Source of the DNA: Chara braunii
Taxonomy: Eukaryota; Streptophyta; Charophyceae; Charales; Characeae
NCBI GenBank assembly: GCA_003427395.1
Contig: BFEA01000164.1
Span: forward strand, 2,718,311-2,748,144
Length of the DNA: 29,834 nt
Reading direction: 5' to 3'
Shown: piece after piece, positions 1 through 10,060 of the stretch
How the letters are laid out: every line of letters begins with the position of its first letter
Position numbering within the stretch: position 1 is the stretch's first letter
The notes under the pieces: generated by a model
Told to the model about the DNA's origin: nothing
Seen by the model: only the letters and a program-made list of their open reading frames with translations
The model's database searches: none
Program-made: the position numbers and the translations under genes

Positions 1-17
1 AGGGAGAGAGAGAGAGG

Positions 18-97
<80 letters not shown>

Positions 98-120
98 CTC
101 TCTCTCTCTCTCTCACACAC
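1..120. repeat. GA microsatellite abutting an inverted TC run
   Basis: Nearly pure (GA)n occupies positions 1-95, with a few G-rich interruptions near 10-20. It switches at 96 to (TC)n up to 114 and then a short CA run. The GA and TC blocks are reverse complements of each other, so the end can fold back. Confidence 0.97.
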
Positions 121-124
121 ATGC

Positions 125-179
125 AAGCGTGTGATGAGTCAGTGAATGTCCAACGAAACAGTCTGACACAGTCATGTTT
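125..179 (+). ncRNA. Hammerhead-ribozyme-like motif (copy A), degenerate
   Basis: Read as a type I hammerhead, the core is gTGATGA at 131-137 (the usual first C is G) and GAAA at 155-158. Stem III is ACAGU (158-162) against ACAGU (168-172), with four of five pairs and loop CUGAC. The cleavage triplet GUC ends at 173. Stem I can form from 125-130 and 174-179 (six pairs, two of them G-U). Stem II is weak. The C-to-G change in the core would be expected to impair cleavage. It aligns with the copy at 17011-17064. Confidence 0.45.
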
Positions 180-599
180 TATTTTGAGTGTATAGCGAAT
201 ATGACGACACAAAAAAAAAAGAAAAAATGTGAGTGTATATTTCCATGTTCTCACGCTGATTCGACACAACATGCCCAAGAAGTGTGACAACAACAGCCCT
301 GCGCCCCTGTTTGTCCCTCTCCTCTGGCTCAACGTGGCTGTGGTGGGTCCACTTGTTTGTAGAATAATGTTATGATGTGACCGGACATCAGACCTACCTT
401 AATGATTATGGTTGTCCTCAATGTTATATAAAAGTTTCATTTTCGACGCTAGTCTATCTCTCAAATGTACTTGAAACCAGCAAGATGGAGAAGATGGTGT
501 CCTACAGAGAGACCGGCTTCTTAAAGTAAGCCAGGTTAGGTACCATCTCAAAGACTACGTGGACTGAGTTATGTACGGACAAACAGGAACGTGTCTTGG
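180..599. other. No gene recognised
   Basis: This is AT-rich to mixed sequence with an A-rich run near 211-227. No recognisable ORF, RNA gene or element end is seen. The last part, from about 480, may still belong to the decayed integrase that is clear from 600, but no motif supports that. Confidence 0.5.
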
Positions 600-1197
600 A
601 CTACCCAAGTGCACAGTCAACGATTAAGATGTCCTTCCCACAAGCGTACTGTGGAAGGAAGTCGGTGGACAGATGGGCCGCCAAATAACTTCAGGGTAAC
701 ATCCTGAAGCGATGGGCCAAGAGGAGCAGAAGGACCGAGTGTTGATTAACAGCAGCACGTGGCAGCTTGGGCGTTGCTGATAAGCAGCTGTAGCAGGCTG
801 TCGATTGGTATTTGAGAAACAGTACGGTTGAAAGTCCACATTTCAAGTAGGGGAATGAGATCGCTGTAAGGTCATGAGCATTTGAAGGTTGGACTGACAT
901 CTCTAACGCCACAGTACCTTAATCAATGGGTAGATCTAGTGTGGAATGATTCCGACAGTCGCCCCTACGTTATCAAAATCCCCGATCACCTACGCGTCTA
1001 TCACGTATTTCTTGTATCCAACCACTTAAATCTGATTATTTTCCATCAAAAGACGTATGCTGCCGCCAACCATGGATGGAGACATCAACAACAAGTCTTG
1101 CTTCTCCAAGTTTGCTACGGATGTCGCCTATAGCCCAGAGAAGGTGGGGACTTCAGGCTGATGAAGCAAAGGAATTAAATGCTCCTCACAGGACTTT
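600..1197 (+). pseudogene. Ty3/gypsy integrase C-terminal fragment, heavily decayed
   Basis: The conceptual translation can be aligned by eye with the integrase of the element at 3435-14029. Around 636-700 it resembles the segment before the catalytic glutamate. At 700-729 it reads HPEAMGQEEQ, matching the HPEANGQAEQ-type motif that carries the third acidic residue of D,D35E (E at 724-726). From about 829 it follows the integrase C-terminal barrel (STFQVGE, then about 950-1010 YVIKIPDHLRVYHVF). It ends with a sequence matching the nucleotides before the chromodomain-like tail, including the stretch around CCAACCATGGATGG at 1066-1079. Several frameshifts and stops are present and the RT and gag parts are missing. 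With the polypurine tract and LTR that follow, it is the 3' end of an old, 5'-deleted plus-strand element. Confidence 0.75.
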
Positions 1198-1198
1198 C

Positions 1199-1213
1199 GA
1201 AGCTAAGGGGGAC
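1199..1213 (+). other. Polypurine tract before LTR
   Basis: The purine-rich stretch CGAAGCTAAGGGGGAC lies immediately before the TG that starts the LTR. The same context (CTTTCGAAGGTAAGGGGGA) precedes the 3' LTR at 13209, so it is the likely plus-strand primer site of this family. Confidence 0.6.
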
Positions 1214-2605
1214 TGTATGCAAGGGTTTGAGTCCCATCGACAGTGTTGGAAAACGCCTTGCCCGCCTTAACTGAAGGAGGGCCTGCAAATGTGTGCCTAG
1301 TCCCCAGTTACAGGCCATTGTGACCACAGAAAGGATCAATACAGAAGGCCCCAAGAGGTTGAAAGGCTTGCACCTGTTGGAAATCACTTGCGGGCTTGAA
1401 ATCCCATTGGGTCCTAACCAGGGGTTTGGTGAGACCATGTCTCATTCCAGTCAGTCACAGCACGTTGACCTCAGGGGCCCTATCCTGTCCTGTGCCCGCC
1501 CTAAGGGAAGGCGGGCCTGCACTTGGCAATGGGGCCCTATTTTTGTCATTTCTGCAAAATTGGCGCTGGACAGTTTCCATGGTCCAGTTGGTTACGCAGT
1601 CCCTGCTCGCGAGGATTCGAATCTTCCTTGAGCCTTCCAGGCTGTTCTGGAAGCTGCTGTAGTTTTCCGGTTCCGCCGTCAACAGGATAGGTCTATACCA
1701 CAGTTGTGTGATATCGGCCAATCTGAGTTGTGTGATCATGGTCTGGGCACTCAGGCCTCTCGGCCATCAGCAAACCAGAGAGCAACAAGCAGCCATGTCG
1801 CACAGTTGGGCAGCTTAACTGCTGCGGGCCCAGGCTACTGTCGGAGTTGGGCCTGGGCGCAGATACTTTGGCCTAACGTGAAGCTACTGGGCACATACAT
1901 GTCAGGCCCAAGCAGCCAGAAGCAAAGCTGCACTGTCCGTATATGAAAGTGTCCTGCCCAGCCAGTGACATTCTGGTCTTAGGCGACCTGGCGGCCACGC
2001 TGCTGGTGGATAGCACCGGCAGACTTTGGCTGTGATTCCGGCTGGCAAGCAGATGCGGCAGCGCTGCCGCATTGCCGTGCGAGCGTTGGGGACACTTCCT
2101 CCAGCCGGAGCGCACACGGGCGCTCTGAGGTGAAGTGCGCTGCTGAGGCAGCGGGCACTAGGCAGCCATAGCCGGGCTGCTGGCCGCACAGTGGGTGGTC
2201 GGCGATGGTGGTCTTCGGGTGTCGGGGATGCACACTGTGGGAAGTCAAGGGGTGATGTGAGAGGAGAGAGAGACACATACCTGCTGTATGCTTGTAGTCT
2301 GTGTTGGCGATGTCATCACGTACATTGGTCTTCGGCATTGAAGTGACTCCTGTTGCATGAACATAGTGTAGGCTAGTTTAGGTGCTGAGTAGGATAGGCT
2401 GGGTGCTGAGCGCCAATCAAGAAGAGCGGGATTGGATACTAAGTTGGTGTGGCGAGAGAGTGTCGTTATTAACATTTGAGTTCATTGTATTGGTCTTATT
2501 TTGCTGGTATCTCGCTGCATTGTTGCTGGGTATAGGACTATATGGTCTACAGCGTGATGTTGCAATTTGGATTTATGCTAATTGCTCTTGGTCATTTTCG
2601 TTGCA
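1214..2605 (+). repeat. Old LTR of the plus-strand Ty3/gypsy family
   Basis: It begins TGTATGCAAGG and ends TTGCA, like the LTRs at 3435-4512 and 13209-14029. Blocks shared with them include the GAGGTGAAG stretch followed by a GC-rich GCAGCCATAGCCGGGCTGC block (about 2130-2180), the ACATTGGTCTTC block (about 2323-2335), the GGGTGCTGAGCGCCA block (about 2401-2415) and a TATA-like TATATG at 1940-1945. It is about 300 bp longer than the 5' LTR at 3435, mostly through unmatched sequence around 1310-1690. It is diverged from both, so it belongs to an older or different subfamily insertion. The integrase tail and polypurine tract directly upstream make it a 3' LTR. Confidence 0.75.
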
Positions 2606-2650
2606 CTCCTGATGAGTTGGTGAGAATCTGTTGAAAGAGTCTGTCATGGC
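2606..2650 (+). ncRNA. Hammerhead-like relic (copy C)
   Basis: CTGATGA (2609-2615), then a spacer, GAAA (2633-2636) and GTCTGTC align with the copies at 131 and 17017. Stems II and III no longer pair and no acceptable cleavage triplet is positioned, so it is at best an inactive relic. It starts four bases after the LTR end at 2605. Confidence 0.3.
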
Positions 2651-3275
2651 CCCCCTTTCCTCCTTTCCCGCTTTTGGGATAATTGGTCTACAAATCTTAT
2701 GTACCATTGACAACTTATGCAAACGGCCTTCTGTATTCGTGAAATCTGTTGTACTGCACATGCTGCAAGTATGCTGTCATGACATACAGGCGTGTGGGCA
2801 CTTCACCCAATCGTTGGCAACTTCAGAGCTGAAACAAAGGGGAATATGAAAAAAAAGAATGGAAAACAAGAAAAAAAAGGAAACAGAACTAGTGGACTTG
2901 TGCTTACTGGATAGTTCGGTGATAGGGCATGTTAGCAGGGACACGGTATGGACCACGAAACTGGTACTATGGAAAAAAGTAAATCTGACATGCCGGTTGC
3001 TGGAATCTGTGGACACGGTCTTTAACCAACTGCTATTTGGGAACAGGTTCGTCTGCGATGTAATTGGGAACCATCCCCATGGCAGGGGGCGCGAGGGGCA
3101 TATGGCTTGAAATGGGCAGAGTAAGGAGTCTATAAGGTGGGCTACCTCTGGGACAAAAAACGAAAGGACTGGCGCGCGGATAGCGAATTGGAGGCAGTCC
3201 TGCAAGAACGAATGAGAAGGAGACAAAGGGTAGCAGAGTTGAGGAGGGCCATTCCCCTATAATGAGCACCAAATA
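2651..3275. other. Spacer with no recognised gene
   Basis: An A-rich stretch lies near 2847-2882. One open stretch on the plus strand at 3125-3262 has a charged, helix-like composition (a run such as ELEAVLQERMRRRQRVAEL). It begins after one stop codon and ends at another, and has no recognisable domain. No LTR, tRNA or LINE signature is seen. Confidence 0.45.
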
Positions 3276-3437
3276 ATGGCAGGGGAATGGGTGAGAATCA
3301 AAGGAAATGCGAGGCCAGACAGCGTATATAGGGTAAGGGAAGGCGTACAGGACGACAGGCTCGAAGTTGTCGAATGGAAGATGAGGGCCTGGGGGGGGCC
3401 CTACGGGAAGCAGGGATGCAAGCGAAGGGAGGATTGA
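3276..3437 (+). CDS. Short coding-like ORF ending exactly at the LTR edge
   Basis: A 53-codon ORF begins MAGEWVRIKGNARPDSVYRV and continues with a charged segment ending KRRED. Its frame is open from 3243. The composition looks protein-like (regular WVRIKG, VYRV and EVVEW blocks that suggest beta strands), but no family is recognised. The stop TGA is formed by the first bases of the LTR at 3435. The reading frame may therefore have continued leftward or rightward in an older sequence and been cut by the element. It could equally be chance. Confidence 0.25.
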   Translation: MAGEWVRIKGNARPDSVYRVREGVQDDRLEVVEWKMRAWGGPYGKQGCKRRED

Positions 3438-4512
3438 TGTGCGAGGAATGAGCCGTCGCGGGGCCCTTGTCAAGCATGCACATGTTCTGGGGAGAGGCTC
3501 CCAGCAAGCCAAGTGCCCGCCATAAGTGAAGGCGGGCCTGAATATCCACTAAAGGCCAAAATTCGACATGTTGCATGTGGGTACTCAGGCTGTTGCAGCC
3601 CACCAGTTGGTTAAGTGGACACGCAAACCTCCCTAAGCTGCGCCGTACAGTTTGGCCCAGGCCTTGGAAGTTGCGCCTGGGCACATACACACAATGCAGG
3701 GCCGATACATCACGAAGTGGCCACAGGCCTACGCAAAAGCAGCACTGACAACGTACATACCCCGGGTCCTGTTCAAATGCAGCAAACGGCCCAAGTCTGG
3801 AGACTCAGGCCGTGCCCAACTGTAAATGGCCCAGGCCCTCAACTGTAGCACCAGGCCTGGGCGCAGGCACTGGGGCCCAATCGGAAGCTACTGGAAGCTT
3901 CCAACCAGGCCACACGCAGCCAAGCAGAGGCTGCCACTTCTATATATGAAGGCAGGCAGCCAGGGTCAAGCATTCTGGCCCATGCAGGCAATGAGGTCAC
4001 GCTGCTGCGCTGCTGCGTTGCGGCCAGGGCGCTTGTGAGGTGAAGAGGGTCGCTGCTGGGCAGCGGTGCGCTGGCAGCCATAGCCGGGCTGCAGGGCGCT
4101 AGGGGGTAAGAGGGCGATCGGTGATCTTCAGGAAGGAGGCGAGTGTGGGTGGACGGTCTGATGAGGGGAGACGAGTTACGTACCTGGTACATGAGAGAGG
4201 TCGGCTGTGGTGTTGATGTCATGTACATTGGTCTTCTAGAGTCGAAGTGAGCCTGTTGCGAGAATGCTGATGTAGGTAGGATGGTCGAGTGGTCTAGGCT
4301 GGGCGCTGGGCGCCAGACAAAGAGGAGCGTATTTGGATACCGTGTAGGTGCGGCCTGAGGGCTTGAACATTGGATCATTACTTCATTGTATTGCTCTTAT
4401 TTGGATGGAATCTCAATGCATGTGTGCTCTTTGCTTGTACACAACTACTTGGACATCTGTGTGATTTCGCAACTTGGCTTTTTGTGTATCGCTCCCACTC
4501 ATATTCCTTGCA
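3435..4512 (+). repeat. 5' LTR
   Basis: It runs TGATGTGCGAGG to CCTTGCA. Its 3' half matches the LTR at 13209-14029 with only scattered differences. It keeps about 197 bases (3840-4036), including the TATA box, that the 3' LTR has lost. GC-rich blocks with inverted CAGCC/GGCTG elements lie downstream of the TATA box. Confidence 0.85.
3941..3948 (+). promoter_or_regulatory. LTR TATA box
   Basis: TATATATG sits mid-LTR, where the U3/R boundary would be expected. The corresponding TATATG in the older LTR is at 1940-1945. It is the likely core promoter for the genomic transcript, and it is missing from the 3' LTR. Confidence 0.5.
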
Positions 4513-4515
4513 ATT

Positions 4516-4533
4516 TGGTAGCGCAACCGGTTC
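4516..4533 (+). other. Primer-binding site
   Basis: TGGTAGCGCAACCGGTTC starts three bases after the LTR terminal CA. A leading TGG complementary to tRNA CCA is the hallmark of a minus-strand primer site. The tRNA cannot be named with confidence: the sequence is not the common plant initiator-Met form, which begins TGGTATCAGAGC. Confidence 0.6.
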
Positions 4534-5614
4534 GATATCGCCACTTACCTGGCGCTGGCGACATTGTTACTCGGTGCGCTGACGATGCTTCTGTGCAGTA
4601 AGGATAGTTTGGCGCTGGCTTGATACAGTGGGGCTCAGGTAGAGGTGCCGATTGCTGGAAGGCTGTGGCGACAATGTTGTGGGTGGTAGCAAAGCTATGA
4701 CCGGTCATCGAAATGCACATCTGCTCTATTGGTGAGAAATTTGTGGTTGGGGGCAACTATCTCCAGGTACGTTGTTCCCTTACCTTATCTACCCTCTCAA
4801 TCTCTCTTACCGTGAGGAAGTGAGTCCAACGTTGAGTGCCCTCTCTTTTGTGTGAGGAGTCGTGAGCGCTCTACATTGAGAGTCGACATTCTTCACGATG
4901 GCGCATGTGGCAGGAGAGGGCGGTGCCTCTGAAGGGCCCTAGTCGAAACACGGGTCACGGTCACCATGCCAACCCGTGGGAGTAGTACACGCAGGCCATG
5001 CTGGTTTGTCCTTTGAGGCTCTTTGCTGCGCTGATAGAAGGGGTGTGCAGACTGACCAGTCCTTTGCATACGCTATCCAGACCGTCTATAAATATTTATG
5101 GCGGGTGTCTCATCTGTCCACTGGTTGTGATCGTCGTTCTGATTGTGGCGTTAAATCATTCTTGAAGACCTTGGGGGCTGTCCTTAAACTCTTGATCAGC
5201 CAGATCAGTCAGACGTAAGGGTAAAGAATGGGCTGTTCTGGTCGTAAGCATGCACCTTGGGCACATGGACGGTCCGCTAATGCACACCTTAGACACTGTC
5301 GCTTGATGATGGCTACATGCACGTTGGATACAGGGGAGGAATATTCCAATTGAGACTCAACTGTCATACACAACCTATACCCATTGTGCATACATCTGCG
5401 TACATAGTTTATTTTTATTTGACTAGTTGGTTGACGGACTGGAACTAATCAAAGTAGATTTAGATTTTTGTGTGAGTGCTGTTGATACCGCTTGAACAGT
5501 AGCTTCGGTGAGTTGTCGGATATTATTTGTATTTGTTTGTTTTTACAACCGGTCAGACGCATGTTGCATTAGGTTCCATAGTGGACTCTAGTGTAGACAG
5601 CGTCTACCTAGCCG
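4534..5614 (+). other. Untranslated leader of the element
   Basis: About 1.1 kb separates the primer-binding site from the first gag ATG. No ORF with gag features, RNA gene or repeat is recognised in it. Confidence 0.55.
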
Positions 5615-7560
5615 ATGAGTGGATCGGAAGGTGGTGAAGGTACAACTGACGACCGAAGGCAAACTAGGCATGATACGCGTAGAACACGTGGTGTCCTAGG
5701 TCCTGCTACCCGGAGAAGAAAGAAGGTTGAGGGCCGAAGCAAGGGCCCATAATCTTGAGATTGCGAGCGACCAGGTCTTGCAGCAGTCGTAGAGAGGACA
5801 TTAGCAGCAGCAGCAGCTAGAGCTATAGCAATGACTACATTTGCGACAACAACTGTGTCAACCTTGTCCGATTTTGCGTTTGGATTGCCGAACACAAGCG
5901 ATCAGTCCTTCTCCATGGTCTGGAACCAATCAGATGGCGGGCTTGCAATCCAGCTCGTTGCCTCCACGCACCAGGGAGCAGATGAAGCTCCAATAAGTAG
6001 AGAGGATCCGCTTAAGGCTAGAGGAGGAATTTAAAAAGGCTACTGTAAGAGAATGAAATTAGAAATAGAAGTGTCAGACTTTAGGGTAGGGCGGCAGACA
6101 AAGCTGCTTGAGGGGTTAGATGACTCGACACTTGACGACACCGCAAGGATTCTAAAGGCGAGCATCCTGTCCATGCACGCATACATGGACAACAAACTGG
6201 ACGCTATCCAGGATACCCTGGACCACATCCTGAATGCCATGCACAGGCCAAGAGGCAGGCCAGCAGTTTTGCCATCGATGCCATTCTCGGCGATGACAGG
6301 CCCGTATCCGCCTCAGTTTGGTACCACACCAAGCGGTACTTCAGCAGCAGCAACACAGACTCCTGCTTCTTCATCTTTTGGTCCAACGGCTGGAGCTACA
6401 CCACAATCGCCGCCTGTCCCACCTGTGGGACAGCAGCAACCATGGTGCCCCAAAACCCCATTGAAACCACCCTTCACCTTCTCAGGTGATAACGAGGAGG
6501 CTCTCGACACCTGGTTGAGAACTGTTATAGTGTGGGTAAGGGCGTAGTGGACGCTGGTAGAGGAGGAAGTGATAACTGTTATATCCTACTTGGAGGGTTC
6601 AGCAGCTGGTTGGCTAAATGGATTAGTAGTATCGAAGGGATTTGGTAGGAACATGGTTGACTGGGCTAAGACTCGTACCCTGTAGAGCTTTATGGACTTG
6701 GTGAAAGCGCAATGGCACAACCCACAACAGGAACAAATTGCTATTGATGGGCTGTCGAAACTTGATGCTTAAAAGTACAAGTCTGTGAGCGAACTCACCT
6801 CTACCGTAGAGCGTTTGATTGTCGTCCCTGGCGTGCAATATAATCCATAGGTCTTGTTGACCATGTTCTCAAGGTGTTTCCCCATAGACATCAAGAACTT
6901 GCTTGCAAGCAGACGCTATTAACATTGATGGGTTGCTGAAACTTTATGCTAAAACATTACAATTTCCTGCATGAACTCACCTCTACTGTAGAGCGTTTGA
7001 TTGTCGTCCCTGCATACAATATTATCCACAGGTCTTGTTGACCATGTTCTTGATGTGGCTTCCCCCAAACATCAAGAACTTGCTTGCCAGTGGGGCTCGA
7101 CTAGAGTTTCACGTGTTTGAGACCTTTAGCAAAAAGGCCTTGACTTAGAGGCTACGCTAGGAGGTGCTCAAACACCCTCTACGGAGGGAAGGAAGAAGAA
7201 GATTCCACAAGAGTGGAAAAAGAAGGGTAGTCGATTGATGGTGGTTGATTATGAAGGGAATCGTACTGAGATCTATGATGTGTCAGATCTTGTGGACAGC
7301 ACAAAGTTTGATAGCAGGGATAGTGCTGAGGGTAGCAACCTCGCTGAAAAGGAAAGGCAGGTGGTCGTGGGAAGGGTGGTCAACAGAGGAGTTAGGGGAA
7401 AACCCCGAACCCGAACAAGATATCGTTTTGGGTTCGTGCAGGTTTCGATCATGATGTGTGGCGGGATCGTTACATGTGTGGTGCTTGCATTAACGGCGGA
7501 GAATACGGTCATCAACAGTTCAAATGCAAGAACACGACGTTTTGTGTTGCGGAGACATCG
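5615..7560 (+). pseudogene. gag: Gag (capsid and nucleocapsid), degenerate
   Basis: The probable start ATG at 5615 opens a basic, Gly/Glu/Arg-rich N-terminus in the same frame as the clearest segment at 6053-6547. That segment has a helical part, then a Pro/Thr/Ser-rich linker, then PPFTFSGDNEEALDTWLRT, typical of a retrotransposon gag entry into the capsid domain. The capsid reading continues in frame past TAG at 6545 (ISYLEGSAAGWLNG follows) and is interrupted at 6683 (TAG), 6770 (TAA) and 6848 (TAG). A segment of about 180 bp is tandemly repeated (about 6735-7090). A zinc-knuckle-like motif at 7476-7527 reads C-x2-C-x7-H-x4-C, with three more residues than the usual C-x2-C-x4-H-x4-C. Several frameshifts separate these parts. 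Gag would package the element RNA. Confidence 0.75.
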
Positions 7561-8056
7561 CAACGATGTGCTGCACTCACAAAAAATTGCCAGTGATATA
7601 CTGGAGGAAGGTGGGGATGACGTCAAGTCCGCATGGCCCTTATGGGCTGGGCTACACACGTGCTACAATGGCAATGACAATAGGAAGCAAGGCTGTAAGG
7701 CGGAGCGAATCTTGAAACATTGCCTCAGTTCGGATTGTTCTCTGCAACTCAAGAACATGAAGTTGAAGGTCTTGCAGAAGAAACCTCCAAAAGGTAGGGC
7801 TCCTTCTTCCCAAAGTGGTGCCTCTATGGCCAGTAGAAGTTGTAACTGCTGCTACTCGTGTTGAAGCGGGTGATGTAGCCTCCCCGTTTCAAGAGTTGGC
7901 CGAAGCTATCGACTCCTTAGTCACCCCGCAAACGCATCCTGACCCAACGATACTCTGTTTGTTGGATGTGTTTGAGGCCTTAAAGAACTACAAAGTGAGT
8001 GGTCGGCAAGGGACCGTCGTGAGTCCTGGGTGGCACAAAGTCGAGGTTGTAGAGGG

Positions 8057-8536
8057 GAGCACTTCGTTGTGGAAATTGATGTAGGTGATCACAAGTGTGG
8101 TGCCTTCATAGACATCGGCTCCACGCGAAATTTCATAAGTCGCGACTGCGTTGGGAGACTCCGCCTACAGGACCGGGTGCAATGCCTGAGCACATAGGTA
8201 GCATCTACTCTGGCCAACAAAGAGCGCATGTTGGTGGAGGACTACATGAAGGACGTGGTGTGCACTTTCTCTTATGCAGGAGGGAAACTGAATCATAAGA
8301 TTTCGTTCCTGGTTAGTGACGACCTACCATTTGACATGTTGTTAGGTATGTACTACCCTCAGGTTGCCAAGCCCCAGTTTGACTGGGACAAGAAAGTGTT
8401 AAAGCATGAGCTGCCTAATGGGAGGACCGTTAGACTAGCTAAGTATAAAGCTAGTAGGTTAATTGACTCTTATGGGTGTTTGTGCGTGTCAACCTTGTAT
8501 AATTACTATAAATGGAACCAAGAGGAAGGTATGTAA
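8057..8536 (+). pseudogene. pol: Retropepsin-like aspartic protease and link to RT
   Basis: The reading runs from EHFVVEIDVGDHKCGAF into the active-site-like IDIGSTRNFIS (aspartate at 8111-8113). The family usually has D-S/T-G, so the serine/threonine is replaced by isoleucine here. After one in-frame TAG (near 8210) it continues to a flap-proximal block and FDMLLGMYYPQVAKPQFDW, the pattern that normally reads D-hh-LGMDWL. It lies between gag and RT as expected and would process the polyprotein. It is inactive as written because of the stop. Confidence 0.7.
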
Positions 8537-8599
8537 GTAGTCTTCGTCTCTGCAAAAGGAGAGGCCGTTAAATCACCCCCAGAGATAGAGAGCGTCGTC

Positions 8600-8987
8600 C
8601 CGAAGTACCCTGATATGTTAGAGGAGCCCACAGGTGTTCTAGACAAGGAGGTTGTCCATGCCATAGAGATGATCCCTAGGAGCAAGATACCCAAAGGGAG
8701 AATCTATAGGATGGCTCGGACCGAATTGGATGAGCTTCGCCGACAATTGAGAGAGCTCACTGAAAAGGGTTGTATACCCAAAGGGGGAATCTATAGGATG
8801 GCTCCGACCGAATTGGACGAGCTCCTCAGTGCTATTTGTACCGAAGAAGGGGGGATCACTAAGGATGTGCATTGCTTATAGGGGCCTCCGTGCCATCACC
8901 GTTAAGAACGTAGAGCCCCTACCACGCATCGATGACCTATTGGATATGGTGGAGGGATGCAAGTACTTTAGCAAATGAACTTTACTC
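8600..8987 (+). pseudogene. pol: Reverse transcriptase, N-terminal part
   Basis: Entry motif IPKGRIYRMARTELDELR is followed by QLRELTEKGCI. The first 53 bases or so are then repeated in tandem with an 87-bp period (from 8687 and from 8774), replacing the usual SSPFGAPV block. In another frame it goes on to LFVPKKGGSLRMCI and AYR (normally DYR), then ITVKNVEPLPRIDDLLD and ends at YFSK near 8981. The matching rest of the palm starts at 10809, after an insertion. Confidence 0.8.
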
Positions 8988-9535
8988 AGAAGTTTAAATG
9001 GTCGTGGTGCGAAAAGGAAGCATTCAACCTAGGGACGGAAGTTGCGCTAGCGCTAGCGCCCTGACGCCAGCAGACCGACAAGGCCCGGTCCCTCCGGCTA
9101 GACTAGCGCCTGGGGAGGGGAGCTCCTCGGCTGCTAGGCATGTGCGCGCGCGACTCCTTTTGCCACGTGGTGTACGCTGTTGGTGACGAGGCCGTCCCAC
9201 GACATTTGGGCAGGGTTAGGCCAATTGTGAGGTCGACGCAGAAACACAAGAGGGACGCAACTATCTGGGTAAGAGATGGAGTTGGGGGGGGAGCTACAAC
9301 GTGGAGCAGACAAATGGCTGATGACCTTGGAGAAGGGATGTGCAGGCGGCTACAGGTGTTTGTGGGGGAGCTGTCTTTGCGGTAGCATGAGGAGCCAGGT
9401 CGAAGGGGGAGCGATTTCTCTGGCTGATTGGTTGAAAGATATGATTGACGACATGCTGGATATTATCTGGGAGCTGGAGGAGGGGGGCCGGATCCCCACC
9501 TTGAAGCCTGCATCGTTTGGAGGAGGGCAGATGGC

Positions 9536-9688
9536 ATGATGTCTACCTGCTATGCCCTCTTCACCGAGGGTTGCAACCTGCGCTATATGCTTGAGGAGCG
9601 GTTGGAGGGCGATAACGACATGGAGGATGAGGACTGGCAGGAGGATGGAGCGAAGGAAGACGAAGATAACTCCGGCGTCAGCATCAAC

Positions 9689-9721
<33 letters not shown>

Positions 9722-10060
9722 GATAACAACGACAACAACAACGGCCAGAGTGACAACAACAACATCGACAACAACAACCTCAACAACGACAACGCGGTCA
9801 GGGATGGTAAAAGCAACAACAAGGACAACAACAAGAACAACAACAACAAAAACAACAACAATAACCACGGTAACAACGGGACTGGCAGCAGTGAACGTGC
9901 AACCAATTTCATCATCAGAATGGTGAATGAGATGTCGGGATCTAACGTGGACAGTGGGAAGGGGATTGGGGATGAAACAAAGTGGTGTTCTATCCTTCCC
10001 CCCTCCAATCTTGATATGGAATTGCTCCTTGCTGTTCGGCTCAAGGTGGGGGCAGGATAG
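9536..10060 (+). CDS. Asparagine-rich ORF, unknown function
   Basis: The ORF has 174 codons and starts MMSTCYALFTEGCNL. It has an acidic stretch (EGDNDMEDEDWQEDG) at about residues 24-38 and a long Asn/Asp-rich low-complexity tract (about residues 50-115) encoded by AAC-dominated repeats (9687-9880). A non-repetitive tail of about 55 residues (ERATNFIIRMVNEM and onward) follows. Two shorter open frames upstream (9140-9385 and 9276-9539) overlap and may be parts of the same frame-shifted coding region. Such acidic/poly-Asn linkers occur in nuclear regulatory proteins, but no domain is recognised. Lying in a poly(A)-terminated insertion, it may be a retrocopy of a host mRNA. Confidence 0.4.

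Noticed and set aside
1574-1640. A tRNA gene or SINE promoter: A-box-like TGGTCCAGTTGG (1580-1591) and B-box-like GATTCGAATC (about 1614-1623).
   Set aside because: The two boxes are suitably ordered, but the sequence does not fold into a cloverleaf: the acceptor arms do not pair and the T stem is poor. The B-box match is helped by a simple palindrome. It could be a tRNA-derived relic within the LTR-specific extra segment, but that is not supported enough to list.
3100-3512. Long minus-strand Pro/Ser-rich ORFs (3033-3512, 3298-3690) as genes.
   Set aside because: They run across the LTR boundary at 3435 and have compositions expected from the antisense of GA-rich DNA.
4157-4185. CTGATGAGGGGAGACGAG inside the gypsy LTRs (also near 13676) as another hammerhead.
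   Set aside because: Only the CTGATGA box is present. No GAAA at the right distance and no stem III or cleavage triplet follow.
9044-9059. 16-bp palindrome GCGCTAGCGCTAGCGC as a protein-binding or origin site.
   Set aside because: It is a short repeat of GCTAGC that is palindromic by composition; nothing around it supports a function.
9552-9926. Threonine-rich ORF in the frame overlapping the Asn-rich ORF, and the Val/Leu-rich ORFs on the opposite strand (9350-10096).
   Set aside because: They are frame shadows of the AAC repeat: the same bases give poly-Thr, poly-Val or poly-Leu in other frames. The Asn frame has the more natural acidic flank.
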